Shown in pieces: positions 1-9,804 of a stretch of DNA of 64,000 nucleotides. A program made the position numbers and the translations under genes. The stretch is from Elmis aenea (Eukaryota > Arthropoda > Insecta > Coleoptera > Elmidae): the NCBI GenBank assembly GCA_947652605.1, contig OX393576.1:63712966-63776965 (forward strand). The letters run 5' to 3'. Under the pieces are notes generated by a model. The model saw nothing but the letters and a program-made list of their open reading frames with translations, was not told the origin of the DNA and did not search any database. The stretch's first letter is position 1, and the number at the start of each line of letters is the position of its first letter.

Positions 1-923
1 TTCTCTGTCATCAAGATTTTTTGGATCCCATTTTCCGTCTTGTAATGCCCCCTGTCTTATTAACTGATTTAGAACAGCCATGTCTCTATTTTGCATTTGT
101 TCAAATTCCGACAAAGCTTCAGTAGCTTGGACAGTGTATCGTTGTCCGAACATTCCATTAAGTCGAGGTACCAACCCTAGATCATAGCGAATTCATTAAC
201 CTCATATTTTTCAAGTATCAATTACCTTCGTAGCCAGGAATAGTAGGATGTCTGTACACAGGATCTCCATGTTTAAATCTTGCATTTACGATATCAATAT
301 CTCTTTGTGCTGGTCTAACAACCTAAAAAATTATTTTTGTATGATAGATTTCTGTACACGTTTGTAGGTAAACATATACAATACATTTTTTAATGTAAAT
401 AGGTTTATTTAAAAATCACTTGTTTTTTAATGAGGAATAGCCTATGGAAACATTACACCAGGTTCAAGATTCTTATTTCTTCATCAGTAGCTGTGTTACT
501 GATATAGTTGATATATTATCAATATAATAAAACAGTAAATAAAATTGTTTAAAAAAGATAAGACTGCTACTGATAAAAAGATCTTGAAATTGGTAGTTTA
601 AGAAGAGAAATAAGTACCTTTACTTTCACTTTTTTACATGAATTAATAAATCACTTAAATATTTCAAGTGTTTATCAAAATACATACTTGGAAATCGTCA
701 GCAGTTCGATCAGAAATTACTAACTTTTCGGCATGACTAACTGTTGGGTCCAGCAATAATTTATGTGTTGTCGTACCGTAGGTATCTCCGATACGGTATT
801 TGTATTGGGGGCAAAAGCCAGTGTATCTGGAAGCTGGTGTTGATTAGAAATCAAAAAAACTATGTCAGCACCTTACCCTGGTACATAATGGGGACTTGGG
901 GAAGCTACTAATTCCACAGACAT
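1..923 (-). CDS. CIMIP2/FAM166-like ciliary microtubule inner protein, 5' part (4 exons, partial)
   Basis: Four exons read right to left: 877-923, 688-826, 226-322 and 1-176, the last running off the window. The phases agree (2, 0, 1) and the junctions are GT/AG. They give about 153 N-terminal residues starting MSVELVASPSPHYVPG. The family signature appears twice: PGYTGFCPQYKYRIGDTYG near residues 15-33 and PGYEGLVPRLNGMFGQRYT near 90-108. THKLL and VYRHP motifs also fit. Known family members are small proteins lining the inside of ciliary and sperm-flagellar doublet microtubules; that role is inferred here. The PGY codon is rebuilt across intron 1 only if the acceptor at 827-829 is used, which supports this model over the AG 12 bases upstream. 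The start is the first ATG of the frame with the signature shortly after it. No exon is long enough to stand out as an open frame. Confidence 0.8.
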
Positions 924-1248
924 ATTCACTTCGTAATTTTAGAAAAAAATTTAAACACGAAATTTTGCATCTAAATGTGTCTGTTAAATTTTGACATTTT
1001 AAAAATTCATATTATTGTCATAACATTGATCCAGAACAAATGGTGTAATAATGTGATAATTTGGAATGATTTGGAATTTCACATGAATTTTTTATTTTTC
1101 GAGATATTGGAAGAAACTAAACTCTGTCTTTTAAATTATTTCTGGCAATAGATTGTCCATAAGAATATTGTTTTATTACGATATTAATATTATTACTATT
1201 TCCGCGGAGGTGGTCCCCTTTCGAATTCCTGTACTGCGACCTATTGGT

Positions 1249-1446
1249 CTATTGTACCCTCTGGTGATAGCCCCTTAAAGAAGTCCTGTGTTTTAGAAAA
1301 ACTCCAGGATTTTCTTTAAAGGTTGTTTTTCTTAAGTCTTCTTGGTTGGCTTTTTCCCTCCCTAGAAGTCTACGCCGATAGTGTGTGAATCCTTCACCCT
1401 GGCATATTACGTGAAGAGGAGTTTCTTCTTCTTCACTACATCCTCT
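1249..1446 (-). pseudogene. Non-LTR retrotransposon (jockey/R1-like) C-terminal fragment
   Basis: Read on the minus strand, this gives about 65 residues that include GCSEEEETPLHVICQGEGF and RRRLLGREKANQEDL, then a stop. The pattern C-x-EEEET-P-x-H-x(2)-C followed by a basic RRRLLG resembles the Cys/His tail after the RNase H region of insect jockey- and R1-type LINEs. No reverse transcriptase domain lies beside it, so it is a truncated relic. Family assignment is from memory of the motif and not from a search. Confidence 0.5.
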
Positions 1447-1589
1447 TCATGAAATTTATTAAACTTTTTACTAAAGGTCTTTAGTGCTTATAGTCAATAT
1501 TTAGGCCATTAATTACGTGTAAGCCATTTGCCCTAATTTAAGAGTATCTTGATTATTTTCTTAAAGAATAGTTAACCAATCAACTTGCT

Positions 1590-2180
1590 GTTTTTTTTGC
1601 ATGATCAACTGATTTCGACTATATACTTTAGATGAACAATTAATAAATACATTTCTTTGTTATAAAAAAGATGTTTCATAGTTATTATAGTTCTGTGTTT
1701 TGTCACAATTATTTATTTAAATTTAAAATATTGGGACTTTCCAAATTTGTGAATGCAATTTGCCTACTTTCCTTTTAGTTGTATATGTAGCTCTCATATA
1801 AGTAGTTAAAAAAGCTGTTTTTTATCTCATATTCAACTGATTTCAACTATATACTTCACATGAACAATTATTAAATATATTTCTTTGTTATAAAAAAAAA
1901 GTTTCATAGTTGTTGTGATATTGCATTTGTCACAATTATTTATTTAAATTATTGGGACTATCCAAATGTGTGCATGCAATTTGCTTACTTTCCTTTTAGT
2001 TTTAAATGTAGCTCTCGTATAAGTAGTTAAAAAAGCTGTTTTTTATCTCATATTCAACTGATTTCAACTATATACTTCAGATGAACAATTAATAAATACA
2101 TGTCTTTGTTATAAAAAAGATGTTTCATAATTGTTGTGATATTGTATTTGTCACAATTTATTATTTAAAACATTTCAAAA
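1590..2180. repeat. Tandem repeat, about three units of 211-228 bp
   Basis: A block holding CAACTGATTTC, a poly-A run with TTTCATA, TTGTCACAATT and GTAGCTCTC recurs with starts at about 1616, 1844 and 2055. The third unit is truncated. The units are AT-rich, diverged by scattered substitutions and small deletions, and show no coding potential. From 2180 to 2850 I see only AT-rich sequence. Confidence 0.75.
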
Positions 2181-2852
2181 TTGTATATACAAGTTGCCTA
2201 TAATGTCCAATGTGTTTTGATGGGAATGTAAGACTGATAAAGCATCATAACAAAAAATGCCTTTGAGCTGTTCGTGCAGGATTGTCAAATCATTTAGCCT
2301 TGCAAAAAACATGAGCATTTTTCCACTGTGTACAGAGTACATTCATAATAAACATGCAAATAAATGCTTATAAAAACCAAGAGAATTCATATTTTAACAT
2401 TAAAATCAACGGAAATGGAGGTCTGTTGTTTTCTTTTTTAATTAATAGTTATTCTGTCTTCGCCAAGGATTTTTGTTTGTTTGTATGTTTATGATTTGTT
2501 AACCTTGTTTATTGATGAGTTGATTAAATTTTGTTTAATTAATTATTCCGGGATATGATATAAATCAGTTATTTTGTAATTAACTCGTTGCTGCTATTTA
2601 ATGTGAAGTTAAAATATGGGACTGTTATGATATTTTAATATTTTGTGTTTGACAAATTGACGAAATATGCTATATAAAAACTTAAACTAAATGACTTTAG
2701 TGCTAATAATCAATATTTAGGCCATGAATTACTTGTATAAGCAGTGTGTCCGAATTTAAGAATGTTTTGACCATTTTCTTTAAAAATGGTTATTCATTAT
2801 CTATTTAATAACTTGCCACGAGAAATATATATTGTTGTAATTGTTTTTTTTT

Positions 2853-2935
2853 TTAATTTTTAAGGGATGCAGTGTTCTGGTAGTCCTTTGTAGCAGTGTA
2901 AGCAACTGGATCCTTTTCAACAGTAGCAGTTACTT
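2853..2935 (-). CDS. Candidate 3'-terminal coding exon (possible alternative last exon)
   Basis: Minus-strand reading after an AG acceptor (2936-2938) gives VTATVEKDPVAYTATKDYQ and then NTASLKN and a stop at 2853-2855. The exon enters in phase 1, as does the exon at 9515-9585, and both fit the phase-1 donor of 23624-23686. It could therefore be an alternative last exon of the same gene. The composition is clearly less AT-rich than its surroundings. Weak points are a poor polypyrimidine tract and an A-rich run just after the stop, which would also fit a retrocopy. Function unknown. Confidence 0.35.
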
Positions 2936-3635
2936 CTATTTGATGTAAGTTTATTAAGTTTATACAGTTAGGAAATTTTTAAAAATGTTGAAAAGGTTAA
3001 AACTATTTTTAATATATTTCGTATTAGTAGTTGAATGATCAATTTTTCCTTGAAAATTGCGGTTTTACACTTTTCTAATTTTTCATGGAAATTGTATTAC
3101 ATTAACTTTTTAATTTTATTTATTTGAGGGCTTATATTTATTATTTATGCCATAACTAATTTGTGTACTTACACATTTAACTTACTTAACCTTTCGCCTC
3201 GATTTATAAATTTTGTAATTTTCCTTGACTTTGCAATTTTTCTCAGTTCGTGAATATTTTGAAACCTTAACTTAAATTATTTTTTGGCCCCATAAACAAC
3301 GTCTTTAAGGAAATTCAAATTTATTGCTGTATGTAACACCTTTTCAATTTTCTTTAAAACAGGAGAAAAAGTATAGTCTTTTTGCTCTTTTCTCATTATG
3401 CATGAAAATTTTAATACTTTAATATTATTGATTTGATGGTCACCCATAACTAAACAAACTAATGTGTAAAAAAGTTGTTTGCTATGTAAGTGCTAAATAT
3501 GTTTTTGCAAAAGTAATATTTTCAGGGAAACTTAGCGAAAATGTTAAATTTTCGTAATATACTGTTGCGTGTTCATTATGCGTCCTTGTAATTATCACTG
3601 CGTATATGAGGTTTATTTGTTGCCGTGTTATCCAT

Positions 3636-3850
3636 GTGCGAGTTTGGCTCAGTGGTACCTGGCCTCAGCATGTGTATCATGTGTCGTTGGTTCGAATCCA
3701 GCGCTTGCGTCTGCCGATGTGTGGGGTTGCCTACCTTCGTGCGGCCGAGGTGAAATTTTAGAAAAAAATTTAAAATTGAACGGTCCCGGGATTGAACCCG
3801 GGACCGCGCGATCGACAGGTGGGTGCAGTAACAACTACACCAGCCTGCCG
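3636..3850. repeat. Composite SINE with two convergent tRNA-like promoters
   Basis: The plus strand has an A-box-like TGGCTCAGTGGTAC near 3647 and a perfect B box GGTTCGAATCC near 3690. The minus strand has an A-box-like CTGGTGTAGTTGTTACTGC near 3826-3845 and a B box GGTTCAATCCC inside a strong GGTCCCGGG hairpin near 3781-3805. The two RNA polymerase III promoters face each other about 100 bp apart. The plus-strand tRNA fold has a good T arm but mismatched acceptor bases, so it is not a working tRNA gene. It is probably one tRNA-derived SINE inserted into another, or a dimeric SINE. Confidence 0.6.
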
Positions 3851-5430
3851 CCGCAATTAAGAAGTGTTCTAAACAGTCTTAAAAGTCCGATAAACACGCA
3901 TACGTCAGTAATCCAGTATCACTTGCACTGGAAAGACGTCGTTCGATTAATCTAAATAATAGGACCTACCTTCTAAATCATTATTTTGAGTGGTGTTTTA
4001 ATTTTGAAACTACATTTTAAAAACTGCTTGTTCTAAATCAGGCACAAAGTTACAGAAAATTGAAGACAGTTAAGGTAAAATAATTTTATTACGACCCCCT
4101 TGTTTGTACGTCTTTTTATTCATTCTTTTGCATCAATGTTTAAGTGCTAAATAACTAACAAACTCTTTCTTCATATTGGGTCCTCACATTTTTAAAAATC
4201 TCGTGCATTTGTATGGCCAGTGCGAATTATACCCGTTTAAAATAATGTCATTTAAAAAACCAGTGAGCAGTGATAACTATAGTTAGTTAATAAAAGGTCA
4301 AAAATGTGCAAAATTTTGAACGGTAATTACGAAACTGAATTTTTGGTTAGTTCCCCAAAATATTACTTTGCTTATAATACATTTCATTTTTACAAGGTAC
4401 AAGCATTTTACTTGTTTTAACGCTATCAAATGTGTTTAATTTGTTACAATTAATTTGTCCTTAAACCGATTCACATACGAGGCTAATTTTTTTAGCTGTT
4501 TCATATCAGTTTTCAGACATTTTGAATTCCTAAACACCGCGTCACCTGTTATCTTATCCTTGAGCGCATACACTTGAAACACTTGTTAATAATCGTTGTT
4601 ACAATAAGCGGTGTTTTAATTTTGAAACTGCATTTAAAAAACGGTGTAAAATTTCAAAAACTGTTTGCTGTATATCAGTGGAAGCACGAGAAATTGTTAA
4701 AACGGAGGAAAGGTACTGATGAAAAAGCTAAATAAAGGTAAATTATTTTTAAAAATATTAATTATTTAATTGAAATTGCCGTTTTGGTACGCTTTTGATA
4801 ATCAAAAACGTTTGATTTTGCAGCAAATTCAATAATAAGTAACAACAAATGTAATTATAAATAAAACACGATTATTTATGATTTACTTTCCAACAAGTAT
4901 TCCCTTGGAACATTAAAAACTTTGCTAAGAACCTAATTGTTTGTGAAATAATGAAATTGTTTGTGAATCATTAAACCTATACAGAATATTGTTCATACTT
5001 GTTTAAAATTTTTCAGTTTATTATTGTTTCGAGAAATACCAAAAGATATTTTAACATGTTAAGCACTTTTAAAAAACCTTTTCATATTACAATTTTATCG
5101 ATTTAAGCGTTAATAAATTATCCAGGCCAAAACTAACGAGTGTTAGATGTTTTAAGTAAGCAACTTTAATTTAAAATTATTTCGATTTCTTAAAATCTTT
5201 GTCTTATTTTTAATGAAGATTTTAAATTTAAATGGTTATTAAACATTTGTGGTCCAGTTTAAAAATATTTTTGAAAAATATGTTTGTTGAACTTTTAATG
5301 AAGCTAAAACTTTCAAGCAACGTATCAATTGATACGATAATACATTAATTTCCTTAATTTTGTTTTCACTCAACAGTCCTACACCTAACAGTATCAGTAG
5401 GACTCATGACTATAAAATAATAAAATGTCT
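3851..5430. other. AT-rich intergenic DNA, no feature seen
   Basis: Long A and T runs with short open frames only. A short phrase with GTGGTGTTTTAATTTTGAAACT near 3991 recurs near 4612, which suggests an old local duplication. I found no splice-bounded coding island, RNA gene or element ends here. Confidence 0.5.
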
Positions 5431-6118
5431 TGTTTTAATAAAACTCGTAAAACTAGATTGTTAATGCTTTCAGTTGGATGTTCAAAAAACAACCCCCTCC
5501 ATTAATACCTTAACAATTATTGTTACTAATTAATGTATTGGTTCCAAGCAGCTATTATTCTAGGCATCATGAGTTTAAAACATCAACACATAACTCTAAA
5601 TATTTTTATTCTCGCTACAAAATACTCTGAAACAGCTTTACTTGCAGCACCCTTCAAATGCTTAATAATTTTGTTACAACAGTACCTACAGTTTAACATT
5701 TTTTTTTTGTGTTTACACTGATGCAACAACACCTTATATAAAAATGCACTGATGTCGGTAGTAAATTTAAATGATGCAGATATAATACTTCTTTACTTAA
5801 ATTTTATAAACTTTTTTGCTTAATATTAATATGGAGACATTCTTTGTGGTTTTTCCACAATGCAACACTCTATAATTAGTACATTAAAGTATGAATGAAT
5901 AATATTTCTGCTTTTTTACTTTTAATATTGTAAAACGTTTTTGTTTAACTTAAAAATGTTTGTTTCAGGAAGAACACAGCAGTTGCCAGAAGCAAAACCC
6001 AATGAAAAGGAAGCCAGCAGTTTGAAATAATGCATCAACTCCGCCCAACAACTCGCCAGAAAAGTACGTTTTATTGAGGTTTTTCCCACTCTAATGTTTA
6101 ATATAATGTACATGTTTT
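5431..6118. repeat. Segmental duplication, copy A
   Basis: This stretch is repeated at 7216-8915 (copy B). Shared landmarks in order are AAACTAGATTGTTAATGCTT, CCTTAACAATTATTGTTA, AGCTTTACTTGCAGC, CCAATGAAAAGGAAGCCA and TAATATAATGTACATG. Copy B is longer only because a MITE and a palindromic element sit inside it. No convincing gene is seen in either copy. Confidence 0.75.
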
Positions 6119-6134
6119 GTTTGTTAGGTATGTA

Positions 6135-7207
6135 CAGGGTGGACCAAATTCGAATTTTTACAGTATCTCGGTTACCGTAATAGTTAGCGAAAATCTGTTA
6201 TCGTATCGGTCTCTTTGGCTTTTTTTTGAGAAAAGAACGCCTGTGTAATCAGATTTTTTATATCGCTTTCGCTTTCCATTTGGGCACTGCAGTCGAAAAT
6301 GTAATTTTTTTTTTTTTTAAATTTACTATAACATCTGTATTTATTAACATAAAACTAAATGTTATTAAGGTTTTTTATCAAATTTTTAAGCTTAATTTAA
6401 AAACAAAATTAAATTTCTTTTAGCGACCTCGACTTTTGTGATATGAAGTAAACTTATAGTTTTTTTAAAATAGAAACTATAGTGGGCCATGACTATAAAA
6501 AGATAATTTTTTTAGCTTTTCAAAAATATGTAGTTTTATATATTTGTTGCAAAAAATAATCGAGATATGGCTGGCTAATTTTGTGAAAATGTCCTTATCA
6601 AAGTCTGCCTTGATTTTGTAGACAAGTGATTTGCAGTTATCAAACAACTAAACATAATATGTATATAAAATACAAAAGAATACACCGATTAGCTTAAAAG
6701 TTGAAAAATGTACTTGGATACGAGGCTTACTTTTTTAATAATTGCAAACATCACTTGTTTACAAAATTTTGGCGAACTTTGTAAGGAAATTTTCACAAAA
6801 TTAGCCATATCTTCGTTATTTTTTGCAACAAATATATAATATTATATATTTTTGAAAAACGAAACGAAAAAAATTGTCTTTTATATAGTCATGTCCTACT
6901 AGGGTTTCCATTTAAAAAAAAAAGTTTACATGTCTCAAAAGTCAAGTTTGTTAAAAAAAAAATGAATTTTTTAAAACTTAAGCTTAAAAAATTTGATAAA
7001 AAACCTTAATAACATTTTGTTTTATTTTAATAAATAAAGAAGTTATAGTAAATTTTCAAAAAGGAATGAAATTTCATTTTTCGTCTATGGTGCCAAAATG
7101 GAAAGCGATATAAATAATCTGATTTCATAGGTGTTGTTTTCTCAAAAAATAGTCCAAGAGACGGTAACCGAGATACTCCTTGTAACATTCAAATTTGGTC
7201 CACCCTG
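6135..7207. mobile_element. Long-hairpin Tc1/mariner-type MITE (family P), copy 1
   Basis: It starts CAGGGTGGACCAAATTCGAA and ends with the reverse complement, flanked by TA on both sides (6133-6134 and 7208-7209). The two arms are reverse complements over most of their length: the TTTTTGCAACAAAT and ACAAGTGAT blocks recur inverted around 6700. TA target duplication is the hallmark of the Tc1/mariner superfamily. There is no transposase, so it is non-autonomous. A transcript would fold into a hairpin of roughly 500 bp. Confidence 0.85.
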
Positions 7208-7341
7208 TACATATTTTCATAAAACACGTAAAACTAGATTGTTAATGCTTACAGTTAGATGTTCAAACAACCCCCCCCCCTTAATACCTTAACAATTATT
7301 GTTATTAATTAATGTATTCATTCCAAGCAGCTACTCTAGAC

Positions 7342-7561
7342 CAGCGTTTCTCAAACTATGGGTCGCGTAAAATTTTTATTGGGTCGTGAAACAGACCTAT
7401 TTTGATAAAAATACAAAGAAAAATAAATACTTAAAATGACATTTCTAAAGGTATTTTTTCAACAATTTTCTTGCGGGGATAGACCCCTCCTTCCCTATGG
7501 GTCGTACTTTCATTTCTAGAAAATTATTTGGGTCGCGTGTTTAAAAGTTTGAGAAACGCAG
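7342..7561. mobile_element. hAT-type MITE with 8-bp target duplication
   Basis: Its left end is CAGCGTTTCTCAAACTATGG and its right end is the near reverse complement AGTTTGAGAAACGCAG. It is flanked by perfect 8-bp direct repeats CTCTAGAC at 7334-7341 and 7562-7569. An 8-bp duplication and this CAGCGTTTCTCAAACT end are typical of hAT MITEs spread across animals. It is 220 bp, non-coding, and carries GGGTCGC near both ends. Confidence 0.9.
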
Positions 7562-7684
7562 CTCTAGACTAGTTTGATGAATTTAAAACGACAATTTATT
7601 GTTCTAAATATTTTTATTCTGGCTACAAAGACTGAAACAGCTTTACTTGCAGCGCCCTTCAAATGCTTAAATAATTTTGTTATA

Positions 7685-8652
7685 CAGGGTGGACCAAATT
7701 CGAATGTTTTACAGGGGTATCTCGGTTACTTGGGCTATTTTTTTGAGAAAATAACGCCTATGCAATCAGATTTTTTGTATCTGATTCCATTTTGGCACTA
7801 CAGACGAAAAATGACATTTCATCATTTTTGAAATTTTGCTATAACTTCTCTATTTATTAAATTAGAACAAAAGGTTGTATAGGTTTTTTTATACAGATTT
7901 TTGGATTTTTGTGCTTAATTTAAAAACAAAAGTAAAATTTTCATAGCTACCTTGACTTTCAAGATATGGAGTAATTTAACATTTTTTTAAATGGAAACCC
8001 TAGTTGGCCATGACTTTATGTGAAAGAGTATTTTTTTAGCTTTTCAAAAATATATAGTTTTATATATTTTTTGCAAAAAATAACCGAAATATGGCCAATT
8101 TTGTAAAAAGTCGATCATCAAAGTTGGCCATGATTTCGTAAACAAGTGATGTTTGCAATTATTTAACAACTAAACGTCATTTTTCAAAGAGTTCAAATTT
8201 AGCCATGTTCACAATACCACAATAAACAGTTGTATAATACAAAATAATACACGGATTTGCTAAAAGTTAAACTTTACTTCAAAATGACGTTTAGTTATTT
8301 AATAATTTAATTAATTATTTAATAATAGGGTTTCTATTTAAAAAAATGCAAGTTTACTCCATATGTCGAAAGTCAAGGTAGCTATGAAAAAATGTATTTT
8401 GTTTTTAAAGTAAGCATAAAAATCTGTATAAAAAACCATTATAACATTTTGTTCTAATTTAATAAATAAAGAAGTTACAGAAATGATGCATTTTCATCTT
8501 TCGTGTGTAGTGCCAAATGGAATCAGATAGAAAAAATCTTATTGCAAAGGCGTTATTTTCTCAAAAAAATAGCCCAAGAGACCGAAATCAGATTCGCTAT
8601 CTATTACGGTAACCGAGATACCCCGTAAAACATTCGAATTTGGTCCACCCTG
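7685..8652. mobile_element. Long-hairpin MITE (family P), copy 2
   Basis: Same ends and inverted internal blocks as the element at 6135-7207, flanked by TA at 7683-7684 and 8653-8654. The arms meet near 8200. No coding capacity. Confidence 0.85.
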
Positions 8653-9030
8653 TACAAGAGTCCAGCTTGCTTAACAGATTTTCTTTATTGTTTTTTCCCT
8701 GATGCAACCCTGTATAACTGTATAATTTGTATATTTAAAGTATCGATATTTCTGCTTCTTTACTTTTAATGTTGTAAAACTTTTTTGTTCAACTACTAAA
8801 ACCAATGAAAAGGAAGCCACCAGTTTGAAATAATGCATCAACTCCGTCCAACTACATCTAATTGATATAATTGAGGTTTTTCCTACTGTAATGTTTAATA
8901 TAATGTACATGTTTAAAATAGTAAACAATAAAATACATTTACTACACCATCTTGTTATTATATCCCCCTCCTATAAATCATAAGCAGAGTCGCAAACACA
9001 AAAGAAAAAAATGAGAGCTTCGACTATTCG

Positions 9031-9258
9031 CCAATAGGTGGCGCCCCACAAAAGTGACGTAACTGATGACGTCACAAAAAAAATCCGTTCGAGCAAAAAA
9101 TTTTTGGCGAAAAAATTCGGCGTTTATTTTTAGCAAGAAATTTTGCGCCGCTGGGAAAATTTTTATTTGTTGCTTTATTTTAAGGTGGCGCCATCTGTTA
9201 ATGAGTAGCGAAACTAACTCTTATGTGACGTCACTTTTGTTGGTGCGTTATCTATTGG
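9031..9258. mobile_element. MITE with inverted ends, class uncertain
   Basis: The left side reads CCAATAGGTGGCGCC then ACAAAAGTGACGT. The right side gives the inverted ACGTCACTTTTGT then CTATTGG. The terminal repeats are about 40 bp with mismatches. The GTGACGTCAC core is CRE-like, but I attach no function to it. No clear target duplication seen. Confidence 0.55.
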
Positions 9259-9514
9259 CAAATTATTGAACTAAACGTTATGTGCAAAAATATGAATTTC
9301 TGCTGAATAAAGATTCTTTTCCAAGTTAACTTCGTTGGAACAATGAAACGCTATTAAAAATTTGCATTTATATAATACACTTTAAAATATTTAATACAAT
9401 GCCATGACACTATTTACAATATAGGCACATAATATCGCAATATACAAGAAATACAGAAATAATATTTATTGGTATTAAATAACAATAATAGGTAGGTGGT
9501 TGATAACCAGTCTG

Positions 9515-9585
9515 CTATTGGTAAGAAGGTGGAAAACTGTATTCTGACTGAGCTGTGTTCCTTCTACTGACTGGATAATGGTTCC
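9515..9585 (-). CDS. Candidate 3'-terminal coding exon of an unnamed minus-strand gene
   Basis: After a good acceptor (TTGTTACAG, with AG at 9586-9587) the minus strand reads NHYPVSRRNTAQSEYS then FPPSYQ and a TAG at 9515-9517. It enters in phase 1, exactly matching the phase-1 donor of 23624-23686, giving the joint GNHYP. The tail contains PPSY, which fits the PPxY ligand pattern of WW domains. A poly(A) signal AATAAA lies about 45 bp after the stop (9465-9470, minus). Function unknown. The intron to 23624 would be 14 kb, filled with repeats. Confidence 0.5.
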
Positions 9586-9804
9586 CTGTAACAATTTAAT
9601 TAAAATTAACTAACTTATAGCCAAAACTGTTAATTAAAAACTAAAATTATACCGCAAATACTAAATTTTTATTTCAAATTATTACTTTGATTTGTGATAT
9701 TCACTTTTTTTGACCAAAAAAAATCGATTTTCTTAAAACTGAAGCAATTGAAGTGGCTTCATTCAAATTTCTTATGTGTACATGTTATTTATGGCCTAAT
9801 TAAG

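Larger units (their letters stand above)
7216..8915. repeat. Segmental duplication, copy B (interrupted by two elements)
   Basis: Second copy of 5431-6118, broken by a 220-bp hAT MITE (7342-7561) and a family P element (7685-8652). Removing both restores collinearity with copy A, so both insertions came after the duplication or are missing from copy A. Confidence 0.75.

Noticed and set aside
3636..3710. Functional nuclear tRNA gene on the plus strand
   Set aside because: A and B boxes and the T arm are good, but the acceptor stem has several mismatches in my pairing, and the unit is fused to a second tRNA-like head.
3569..3955. 128-residue open frame (and 61 residues on the other strand)
   Set aside because: It coincides with the tRNA-derived SINE, whose GC-rich heads lack stops by chance.
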